A stretch of 24,638 nt of DNA from Saccoglossus kowalevskii. Its lineage: Eukaryota > Hemichordata > Enteropneusta > Harrimaniidae. Position numbers and translations under genes: made by a program. Shown piece after piece: positions 10,713-20,028 of this stretch; within the stretch, counting starts at the first letter, position 1; each line of letters begins with the position of its first letter. The stretch covers positions 71,343-95,980 of the forward strand of contig NW_003156733.1 in the NCBI RefSeq assembly GCF_000003605.2. Reading direction: 5' to 3'. Below the pieces are notes generated by a model, which ran no database searches, was not told where the DNA came from, and worked only from the letters and a program-made list of their open reading frames with translations.

Positions 10713-13106
10713 TTTGTAATTTTTTTTACCATGGCATGAACCGTTTGTGCTGTTATTTCTACGTCACGTCGATTATGCAGTTTAGCACATGGGATCTATT
10801 GGAGGAATTAAATCACATTCGATTTTGAAACCTCGAGATAATGAATCAGTGTCTCCGGAACTTGACTACAAATTTAAAAGGGGCAATATAATGTGAAAAT
10901 AAACGTATGCGCGTTCATTTCAAAACTAAGCACGTGTCTGGATCACTCCTAGGGCCCAGGAGTTGTATGTCAGCTGCACTCAGCGAGTTGTGCAGATTTT
11001 ACTTAGGTTAATACCAGTTACGTACCTGTATTGGTAATCATTAAAAGAGATGTCAGGCCACGGGTTTTTACTGTAGTTTATATTTTATGCTGTTCTCAAA
11101 ACCTCCAGTAAAATATATGACCACTGAACTATTTTTTCTTGGGAAAACTCGAGTCAAATTGGTATTTGAATGATAATGCTTATGAAACAGTTACTGGTTC
11201 TAAACTGAAAATTGTTGTTCGGTTGTCAGTAACAAAAAATCACATGTAGTTGACATGCCTACTTGTGGTTTTCTGGAATTGTTATAATAATCTAATGAAA
11301 ATTTTCCAAAATGTTTAGGATGATAAAAGCGTTGTATGTTCTATTGTTGTACACTGTACTGTCTAAACTGCATTATGTAACAGTATATTTTGCTTATATA
11401 TCGCTTCTATTTAATGTAATTTAATGTCGTGCTACATTATATTTATGATTATCACGTATCTCACAGTGTGCCACGTTCTTGCACAACACTCTACATTGCA
11501 AAAGATGCCCACACAACTGTCTATATACCAGTTAGTGTCGGTAAATTATTGTTTAAAAAAAACGAAATCTATTTTTTTTCTAAAACCCAGCTTGTTGTAC
11601 ACCATTGTTATTACATATTATTCCCTTATCATTTTTTCAAAATCGAAATTTGCAGACGGAAAATACATATGCCAGTTTACATATATGTCAAATGTCACTA
11701 TTATAATAATTAAAGGGTCGAAACCTTTCCACATGGTAGCACTATCACAGTGCGTTTCACCCAGTGGGCAGATGTGAGATTGTTAGAAACATGTACCTGT
11801 TTTACATACTAGTGATAATTTAACCACTTTTTGTTTTCACAACAGGATATTGTGTACGTAAGAAGTGAGATATTTTGGAAGAAACACCATACGAGTAGGG
11901 CTCCATTAAAATATGAATTAGTATTAGGAACTAGGCACAACTTTTCAAAATTGATGCCCATCATATTTCCAAACGCGAACGTACGCGCAAGCAACAATTA
12001 GTAGCATTGCAGCATAGACCACTTTGTATGACTACTCATCCCATTTCCGTTACTGCCTCTCACTGTTGAGTAGTTCCCGCGTTATATATTAACTGATGCG
12101 ACATTTTACGCTGATCGCCTTTATTAAACTGACTCTGACATACCACAGCTGAACCCCGGACATATGCATGTGTCGAATCCAAAGATGGTGCTCGTTTGCA
12201 TGGGCATCAAACAAAAAGAGCCTAAAATCCACAAGTATTGAAATTTACCCGGTGTTCGCTCATAACATTTCATTGTATGCAATCGAGTGTGTTCTGTTTT
12301 TGTGATCGATTGTGTCATATATGTGCAGCATAGTTACAAACGAATGATTGCCAATCAGATTAGCAGCCTGACTGGTAATACGATTGTTGGTTAAACTCAG
12401 TTTGTAATTGCACAATTCAATTTACGAAAAGAACATTAATATAAATATATTTGTCGAGTCAGTGAACCAAGTATGTCCCAAGAAGTGTAATGATACATGG
12501 TGAATAAAAGAAACTAACAGACATTCATCAGTATGACGTGACGTGACGTGACGTATACACGCGTTGGAATAAAATCAATCAAAGTAAATCTGGGAAATGT
12601 ACCCGTTTCCTGTCTACAGCCTACTGGAGATTGTCAAACACAATACAGCGCAATTGGAGTATCTGTATTATATTATAAATTTATGGACAATTATTTAATA
12701 TATATATAATAAACCTTTGTACCAATAATAACGTTTGATATATACTACACTATCGTGTCGAATGTGTTTGAACTGAATTATATCATGACTTGCTATCAAT
12801 CTATTTAATAGCGCCAGTGAAGGGCGTTCTTATGACAACGGGGTTTGGCTCGTGACGTGTTTTTGCAAGGTGAGCCATGTAAGACGACAAAATATAGCTG
12901 TTTAAATTAATGCAACTCGCTGTTACAGTAATGTTGATTGATTGATCCAGCTGTTTGGCGCGCCCAATCAAATCATTCAATTCAACTGAGGTAAAATACA
13001 GCTTTTCTTAACACGACCCCGCACGGGTTCATAAATTGAAGAGGTTGGCTTCAGCAAAACAATGCGAATCGGACGATGACGTATACCATTAGATCCACAT
13101 ATCTTT
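10713..13106. other. AT-rich stretch, no gene seen
   Basis: The 117-codon plus frame at 11424-11777 is AT-driven, lacks any domain and is within chance length. Noted sites are a CACGTG (10931), the (TGACG)4 run (12534-12554), and TTTGGCGCGCC (12954-12964), which resembles an E2F site next to a CCAAT sequence. None sits beside a recognisable gene. Confidence 0.3.
12534..12554 (+). repeat. (TGACG)4 microsatellite / tandem CRE half-sites
   Basis: Four perfect tandem copies of the pentamer TGACG followed by TA. Each unit plus the following T is a CREB/ATF half-site (TGACGT). It may be a simple pentanucleotide repeat with no function. Confidence 0.7.
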
Positions 13107-13235
13107 CTCTTACTGATTTGACTATGCAGTGTAGTGTACTTGTCAGCTGCTTAGTTTTGTTTTTGTGAATTATTTTGTCAATTGTTGTCAGAAGTTTGTT
13201 TTGTGTTTTTGGACTTGGACTTCTGTACGACCTTT
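13107..13235. repeat. Dispersed repeat family B, copy 2
   Basis: It starts CTTACTGATTTGACTATG, continues through GTGTACTTGTCAG and TTTGTTTTGTGTTTTTGGAC, and then TGTACGACC. The order of blocks matches copy 3 near 19020-19140 (GTGTACTTGTCAG, TTTTGTTTTGTG, TTGGTCC, TATACGACAG). The 88-codon minus frame covering it owes part of its sequence to the repeat. Confidence 0.4.
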
Positions 13236-13387
13236 GTATAAATATAAACAGTTTGCCAATGGGTATAACCGCCTTTCTCACCCGCAGATGCATGGCACGC
13301 CTACACATAGCAGACAACTACTGATAGTTATAAAATTGACTCCAAGTATCGTTTAATACATATATTATATCCGTTCAACCTAGAGAA

Positions 13388-13458
13388 CAATCAATCAATC
13401 AATTCATTCATTCGTCCATCGATCCATCCATCAATCAATCAACCAATCAATCAATCAT
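13388..13458. repeat. (ATCA)n/(CATC)n imperfect microsatellite
   Basis: About 70 bases of CAATCAATCAATC-type tetranucleotide repeat with interruptions (CATTCATTCGTCCATCGATCC). It is a simple sequence repeat. Confidence 0.9.
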
Positions 13459-15350
13459 GCATATATCTCTACTACCACATACTACGTATTATGAAATAAA
13501 CAACGATAATGATTCCCATCAGACTGGCGATATGTTATATCAACGACTATAGTTTATTGTCACAACCCATCAATAAAACTACAGCGTATTTCATACTTTC
13601 CGGAATTCGGCATACATTAACCATGTTATATACGGCATCTCATTAATTCACAGTCGTCTTCGTATTGACTTAACATGTTGTCATTTCACTGACATATTGT
13701 AAGTATGAACACGAATAAATTCACACAATATTATTCATCGATATCCTATCAAGCGTTAGTGCTGTTCTGTGTACAAATGACATTTTGTTATTTGCTCAGA
13801 ATTGGGTTACTGGATAGAAGGGTTGTGGAGTACCACGGAAAGATAGTAGAGTCGGAAGAAGTCAGTTAACAGTATGCTTGCCACATGTGACGTCGTTGTT
13901 TTTTGAAGCGACAAAACAACCTAAAAAAATTGTACAGAGTTGTATAAAATGCATCGGAAAACATAGACGGATACAACGTAGACACAAACGATACGACGCC
14001 TCGTTTAATTTGTTCAGTAGAGCCACTACAAATATCACACTCGAACATTTAACAATGATCAATGTACTCCATAGGATCAACTTCCAACCTATTTGTTTTG
14101 GAAACGTGATAAAAGCTAATAAGAGAAATCTAAAACAGACACTAACTATATTTACCTATCAAGAAAAGAAATACCGGGTCAATAATGTATTTTAAAATAG
14201 ATGTTGAGATTATAGTTAAATTATATTAATATGTTAAATGTATCATGGTAGATTTTTGAGATTACAAAACTGTAATATATAAAAGCAGTCCGCATTAGAA
14301 TGTTCCCCGCGTTGGAACCCATTTCGAACACAACGCGGTGCGGCGACTGCTATGTTTAGTACCGCGATGTAAGGCAGTTCACCCAGAACTAGACCATCAA
14401 ACAGCGCCGAGACACTCACATCACGCACTTAAGTGTAACTGTCGGAAAGTTCTAAAACGGGGTTTACAAATTTACACTTATATAGAGAAAACCTGATTGT
14501 GCGTTGGAAATGTTCATCGTACGACGCCCTATTGTCGTGCCTCAACTCCTCGCGATTAGGGAAGATAATAATATGTACTACCTTGCTGCGTAATGACATG
14601 GTGGCGACTGTCTAATAACCAGGTCATATAAGGGCAATCTTCGTTTGACAGCGATATCTCCAATATTGAGCTATGAAGTATGCACACATTTACGGACAAA
14701 TAAAAAAGAAAGGGAATACAATATTTGCAAGTATTTACAAATTAGATTGGTGTTTCATATATGTATTAAATTAAACGATATACCAATCAATCCATGACAA
14801 CTGACAGGTTCTTTTATTGATATCATAAAGATAAATATAATTGTATTAATTTTATATTTAACCATGTGTTGAAAATGATCTGTTTATAGAACAAACTGAC
14901 ACCAATCACCATGAATCCCCTTTATTAGAATTACATTTCTCGATCCTCATTAATAGACCTTACACGATAATCACCGCTGAGATATCGCTGGGAGCAAGAG
15001 AAGCACGTGACTGATTGCATGTCGAATAGTGAACCTTTCCACCCTGTCGACTGCGTCCACTGCTTCACTGATTTATATAACCATAATATTTGAAGTGGGT
15101 GTGGGGTGTGGTGGAGCACCATTTGAAGGACAAAATCACGTCGATCGGCTCTTTCCTGTCAACGATAAATCGGCAGGCACTTGCGTGTATTTGTGTCCAG
15201 CGATTAACCGGTCATGACCGATGCGTGAACTTGAGGCAGACCAGCTATCGTCATGTGTTAATGCTTTCTGAAGAATCATCATGCAACCATTTCTGTGTCG
15301 CAATTGCCCATATTGCTTTAGAAATAATAATATATAATAATATACCGTGA
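13459..15350. other. Stretch without a supported gene; a GC-richer patch at 14300-14430 and another at 14940-15250
   Basis: The 105-codon plus frame 13878-14195 is lysine/arginine-rich but matches nothing known. The minus frame 14243-14428 is relatively GC-rich and reads like protein (RDVSVSALFDGLVLGEL) without a recognisable family. It contains an 8-bp hairpin CCGCGTTG/CAACGCGG (14307-14338). An E-box lies at 15004-15009 and a 12-bp palindrome CGGTCATGACCG at 15209-15220. Splice-bounded exons could not be defined. Confidence 0.3.
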
Positions 15351-15870
15351 TTCAATCCATTTGACCAAACTACTGTTAGAATACAAACCAAAACAAGCGC
15401 GACAATGTCCGATATTCTACAGCACACACAAGCACGCACACAGGTATATGTATGAAGACTGGAACGATTTGAACAAACCACTATTAGAATAAAGTTAGTA
15501 TGCAAATTAGTATGCAAGTTAACTAATTATCATGCGCAAACTGATATCAGATATTCATCTACACAAATATTCTTTGCATTTAGTCAAACTACTGCAAACA
15601 TACTAAAATAGGTATTGAAATTAGCTAATTAAAAATCACAGATTTGTGACAAAGAATTATCAGTCAATCAACTATACAAACAGTATGCACGAATCTAACC
15701 ATTTGTGTAACTGTCAATAAACTCACCAAAACTATCAACAAAACACTCTTGCAAATTAGCTAATCAACACATTAATATTAATGCCAATAGTAATGCTTAA
15801 TAATCAACTACACAAACAGTAAACATGTTCCAAGTGGTATTCCATTTTAACAAACTGTTGTTATAATATC
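15350..15870. repeat. Ancient degenerate tandem array, about 4-5 units of 110-140 bp
   Basis: A motif like CATTTGACCAAACTACTGTTAGAATA recurs in degenerate form at about 15358, 15468, 15578, 15700 and 15843. Between these, GCAAATTAGCTAAT-type blocks recur near 15503, 15612 and 15749. ATCAACTACACAAACAGT-type blocks recur near 15553, 15665 and 15801. The order of blocks is conserved, so this is a tandem array whose units have diverged and changed length. It codes for nothing visible. Confidence 0.6.
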
Positions 15871-16015
15871 AACAACAAAAAAGCTGAAATTATTAACTGG
15901 TATGCACATTCCGTAATCTGAAATACCAAAATGTTATCACGTCTGCAGTTCATCAAATAGTATGTAAAACAAGATTTGACACACACATTATCTATCCATT
16001 CACCCAGATATCGGA

Positions 16016-16033
16016 TATATCGATATCGATATA
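16016..16033. repeat. 18-bp perfect palindrome TATATCGATATCGATATA
   Basis: A perfect dyad lies between the two tandem arrays. It could be an AT-rich extrusion site or chance. Confidence 0.6.
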
Positions 16034-16071
16034 ATTACGTCGTATCTAAACGTTATATATTGTAAAGGCGC

Positions 16072-16399
16072 ATAGCGAGTGGAACTGCGCATAGATTCTA
16101 GGTTACATAATGAGATATTACTAGCACTGTAGCTAGGCGTTAGTAGAGTGATGTATAGTGAGTGGAACACTGCATAGATTCTAGGTTACATAATGAGATA
16201 TTACTAGCACTGTAGCTAGGCGTTAGTAGAGTGGTGTATAGTGAGTGGAACACTGCATAGATTCTAGGTTACATAATGAGATATTACTAGCACTGTAGCT
16301 AGGCGTTAGTAGAGTGGTGTATAGTGAGTGGAACTGCGCATAGATTCTAGGTTACATAATGAGATATTACTAGCACTGTAGCTAGGCGTTAGTAGAGTG
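16072..16399. repeat. Minisatellite, four 83-bp units
   Basis: Four nearly identical units start with the block GAGTGGAAC at 16077, 16160, 16243 and 16326, a period of exactly 83 bases. The last ends at AGTAGAGTG, 16399. Each unit contains the small inverted repeat CTAGC-ACTGTA-GCTAG. Units 1 and 4 read AACTGCGCATAG where units 2 and 3 read AACACTGCATAG. The period is not a multiple of three, so this is not a repeated coding domain. A 10-G run follows at 16411-16420. Confidence 0.95.
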
Positions 16400-16420
16400 A
16401 CACGTAGGGAGGGGGGGGGG

Positions 16421-19019
16421 TCACTACATTCTTGCCAAATTCCGTTATTTTAGTACTCGTGGGTTACATCTTGTGACATTTGTTCAGATATCGAATAATG
16501 ATCCCCGAGACTGTCTTATGTGAATACTTGTTTGTGTTAGTAACCGTGGCGATAATCCCTCCATTTTCTCCCTGAGTGAAAAGATAATATTTATAATAGT
16601 TAAGGAACATTATGCTGATCGTGAAGGGATTCGAAAAGAGAATCATGAATACTGTATACATGCACGGGTCAACATTTTCAAAGGGCCGCAAAGCATACAC
16701 GTGGTAACATGCTTTCAAGAAACTCAGTTGAATAAAAAGCAAGGTCGTTCAACATACATCGGCATAAGTGGGTAATGCACATCTCGTGGGTGAGAACGCC
16801 AACAATAAACGACTGAGATCACAATGTTTTTTTTTTCAATCTCACACGCTGGATACTTTACATAAAAGGGTTCATGTAAACTGATTGACATATGCGAATT
16901 TTTAAGCTTTTCGCAACACATCTTAGGAAACATGTACAGAATTCGTGAATGAACACATTTCCAAGCTGTTTGTGACTTGCTCTGATGCCGCAATTTAAGT
17001 AGGGCAATTAGCATTATCCTTTGTATAAATTGAGACGTTTACACTGTTTCATTGAACAATGCGCGGCGCTCGTGTAACCGTTTGTGGCGGTTTACTAATC
17101 TGCATACACATAAAAGGTAATTGAGGTTGGCCTATACAAAAAGAATTCACATTTACATATGTGAATCTTGAAATAATAATTCCCAACGTTCTATATCACA
17201 ATTGCACAGACTTATATTATTGAAACAAAAAATTGCAGCAGTAATAATCTTTGAATTCAATCCATGCATTTCATCTGTTCCCACACACGAGAAATAATAG
17301 TGCATATTTAACGATGTAATGTTACCGATTTACCGATCAAGTGCATTCACACAAAACAATAATTGTTTACCCAATGTATAATTACGATGTAAGATTTTGT
17401 AAAAAAAACAAACATTCTCACTGATTAACACCGAGTCGTGGTAACGGTATGACGATTTATTTGCCCATCATTAAAACACGATATTTAAATCATATCTGAC
17501 AGAGTATGGTTCAAGGTAGTGCACGGACTCGGCGCTCACGTGAATAGAACACCTGCCATTCTTTGCCGTAGCTGCCTGCGTGTCCATGTTCTTTCCTATG
17601 TTTAAATGCTATACGAACTACTCACATGATACAGTTTCTAAAATCACACACAAGGTATAATTGTGATTCGATAACGTCAACGAATCTTCTCAGTGCATAC
17701 GTGAATAGTAAAGCTCTTCTATTTAATCATTAATGTCAGTGTATGACGAAAAAGAATACGCTTCAATAAACCATGTTCGAATGTCTTCGAAATGACAGCA
17801 ACTTACTTCACCTTGAGTGTATACTTATGGTCGTAACGATTAAAGGAATGAAGTTACCTATGATCGATGTTTTCCATAGATAGCGAAGCTAGCATATAGT
17901 TTAACATGTCTTTACAATTAATCGCAGTTAACGAATAATTAGTTCCAGTGATTGGTGTCACCATGATCAAAAACATTCATGGAAATATATAAATCGTTCG
18001 TTTAAAAAAAATGACGTTATCGGTGAATATTTATAAATTTATTGATATACTAAACGACTAGACAAACTTTTGGCTTTTCAATCAAACCAAAAATATTTAC
18101 ACACTAGTTTAACACTAGGTATTTATTTTAAAACGTGATCAAGAAATTTTCTGACAATATATCGATCATTTAAAAAAAATGTGTCAGAAATATTGAATAC
18201 TTGTAAAGTGATTAGTTTGTTAAGTGTTGTGATCTGTTACTAAGCCTAGATTGATTGTTATTCCACTCGTCTCACCAAATCAATACACGTTTTATCACTT
18301 CACAACCTCGTGTGACGTGTGTGATGAATCTAAGTTATTTTATGCCTTTTAAAAGTAGGTTTTATGAACCTCGTTTAATTCCGACATAGTCAAAGTTCCA
18401 TAGACATAAATAAAGATATGCAGCGATGAAACGTAGCGACAACAAATTGCGATTAAATGGTGTTACAGACGCTGTGAACGTGCGCAACCGGTTTAATGAC
18501 CGGCTGTGTTTTTTACGATCTGAATATCGGATTAAAGACCCCGGTGAAAATCTACTGATTAATGACTTAAACCCTAACTTTTATATCAGACACATGTAAT
18601 TCCTCGACTTCACATTGAGTTCCCGTGGCAATTTGTTTTGGAGAGCTCCGAGTAGTGTACACTCGAAATTCAATAGTGTCGACACGGTGTCTTCATACGT
18701 AATTGAAAACTACAATATCAATCGTTGAATTTGCATACCCGCAATTGTATGCATTTGTTGAAAAAACCGCATAGGACTACTTTTTCCAGTTGTAGAATAT
18801 CTACCCACTACATTACAGTGTATAAGGTGACACCATATCATTGCGCGCAGCTGTTTGAATAATTTGAGATATCGCAATTCAAATTTTATAGTTACACGAG
18901 CATCAAGAGTTCAAACACACAATTGATGTTAACCATATCTTGATTACGACTCCGAATGATATATGCGAAGTAGAATGAGCTCCCTCTTTTCGAAACACCT
19001 GACATCACTTCATATCTAC
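16421..19019. other. AT-rich stretch, no gene seen
   Basis: Minus frames of 92 and 96 codons (16464-17014) show no domain. Items seen are E-boxes at 16698 and 17537, an ATTCACAT/ATGTGAAT hairpin (17145-17166), and two related blocks containing ATCG..C.TTTAAAAAAAATG about 169 bases apart (near 18002 and 18171). The second block is flanked by the 9-bp inverted repeat TTTCTGACA/TGTCAGAAA (18148-18190). Confidence 0.3.
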
Positions 19020-19140
19020 GATGCAGTCCATATCAATTTCTATGTGTACTTGTCAGTTCAGTTATTTTGTTTTGTGCTCGTGGATTAACAGTTATTTTGT
19101 TTTGTGTTCTTGGTCCTGAAAATCTCCCTATACGACAGTT
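19020..19140. repeat. Dispersed repeat family B, copy 3
   Basis: Starts around ATGCAGTCCATATC and contains GTGTACTTGTCAG, two tandem TTATTTTGTTTTGTG blocks, then TTGGTCCTG and TATACGACAG. It aligns block by block with 13107-13235. In this copy the TTTTGTTTTGTG block is duplicated about 35 bases apart. The covering minus frame (19033-19329) is at least partly repeat sequence. Confidence 0.4.
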
Positions 19141-19401
19141 GTTCAACGGTTTATGTTTAAATATGGCATTTCCACTTACGTAACATTCACTAAATATCAA
19201 TAATAATAAGCATAGATTCCGACTACTATTCGGAATACCACGGAAACAGACACACTGTGCAGCAGCGCGTATTACGAATTGAGAGAAACAATCACCACGT
19301 TTGTATCTCATTGAATATACATGCGGCACGGAGAAAACCTATATCAGTACGAGTTAGAATCTGATTTGTATTTCTAACCTAAATGTATTTTTCTTGCGCA
19401 G

Positions 19402-19577
19402 TGGCTCGATACTGTGAAACATATAGCATGACCTTGTCGTACTCTGAACAGCTGAAGTATTTCACCTGTATCAAATGTCCTTCACACAAAGGCAGGTTGT
19501 GCGTATCAGCAAATACGATACGCATTCAACTAAGCGATTCAATAATCGGTACGATGTTTGAAAATGACAATGAGTAA
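19402..19577 (+). CDS. Candidate 3' coding exon, unknown product
   Basis: A convincing acceptor (TATTTTTCTTGCGCAG, AG at 19400-19401) opens directly into the only one of the three forward frames without an early stop. That frame runs 57 codons to TAA at 19575-19577. The first two bases finish a split codon, then the peptide reads ARYCETYSMTLSYSEQLKY, followed by FTCIKCPSHKG. It contains CxxC and other cysteines but no domain I can name. A possible internal end is GGCAG/GTTGTG, but that donor is weak. No ATG-initiated upstream exon with a matching phase is visible, and no AATAAA follows closely. It may be a terminal exon of an unidentified gene or a chance frame. Confidence 0.3.
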
Positions 19578-19825
19578 ATAACAACTGAAATAGCGACAAA
19601 TTTATTCATATATATAATTTCTCAAGGACTTTGTTCAGGCACTAAACTTACTTGGGATTCACAACAAATCACAGGAAAAAATGCAGTTAAGGTTGAAAAT
19701 GTCGTTATCGCCCGCACACGTTATCCTCCTATGATTACATCAGCTACTTGTTTCGGTAAGATCTTGCAATCGTACAGCGAATTACACACGACTGAATACT
19801 AACTGCATTCCTCGCCTAAGATGAT
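19578..19825. other. Short noncoding stretch
   Basis: No gene, repeat or RNA is recognised between the candidate exon and the second MITE copy. Confidence 0.3.
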
Positions 19826-20028
19826 AATGGCCGACGAGATCTCGTTTGGAGCGAGATAGCCACGAAACTTGTTTTTTTTAGATACTAATAGTGTTGCATT
19901 CTCTACCGTCATCTCGTCCATAGTTCATATTACCATGGTAACACATATCAAGTGTCAGTGAACACAACGAAGGAGAGGAATAAAACACTATCTGAGAGAC
20001 GCGTTGGTTCGAACCCTCGGTCGAATAT
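19826..20028. mobile_element. Foldback MITE, about 203 bp, copy 2 (decayed right end)
   Basis: The left end AATGGCCGACGAG and the following GAGCGAGATAGCCACGAAACTTG align with copy 1 at 6145-6195 (GAGCGATATAGTCACGAGACTTG). So do the blocks TAGTGTTGCATTCTCTACCG and GTCATCTCGTC. The right arm is an imperfect reverse complement of the left (GAATAAAACACTATCTG against the TAGTGTTGCATTC side), and its terminus has decayed to CCCTCGGTCGAATATT. The centre is the 12-bp palindrome TTACCATGGTAA (19930-19941). There is no coding capacity. A GGTTCGAACCC inside the right arm resembles a tRNA B box, but no tRNA fold surrounds it. Confidence 0.75.

Noticed and set aside
11424-11777. 117-codon plus frame with hydrophobic stretches, as a membrane protein
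   Set aside because: The Ile/Tyr/Phe/Leu-rich content follows from AT-rich DNA, and an overlapping 94-codon frame on the same strand looks equally hydrophobic. No motif is present.
13878-14195. 105-codon basic plus frame, as a transposase or DNA-binding fragment
   Set aside because: No catalytic or zinc-finger pattern could be identified and the start is not an ATG.
19998-20024. GGTTCGAACCC as a tRNA or tRNA-derived SINE B box
   Set aside because: It lies inside the right arm of the MITE; no A box, acceptor stem or anticodon arm can be placed around it.
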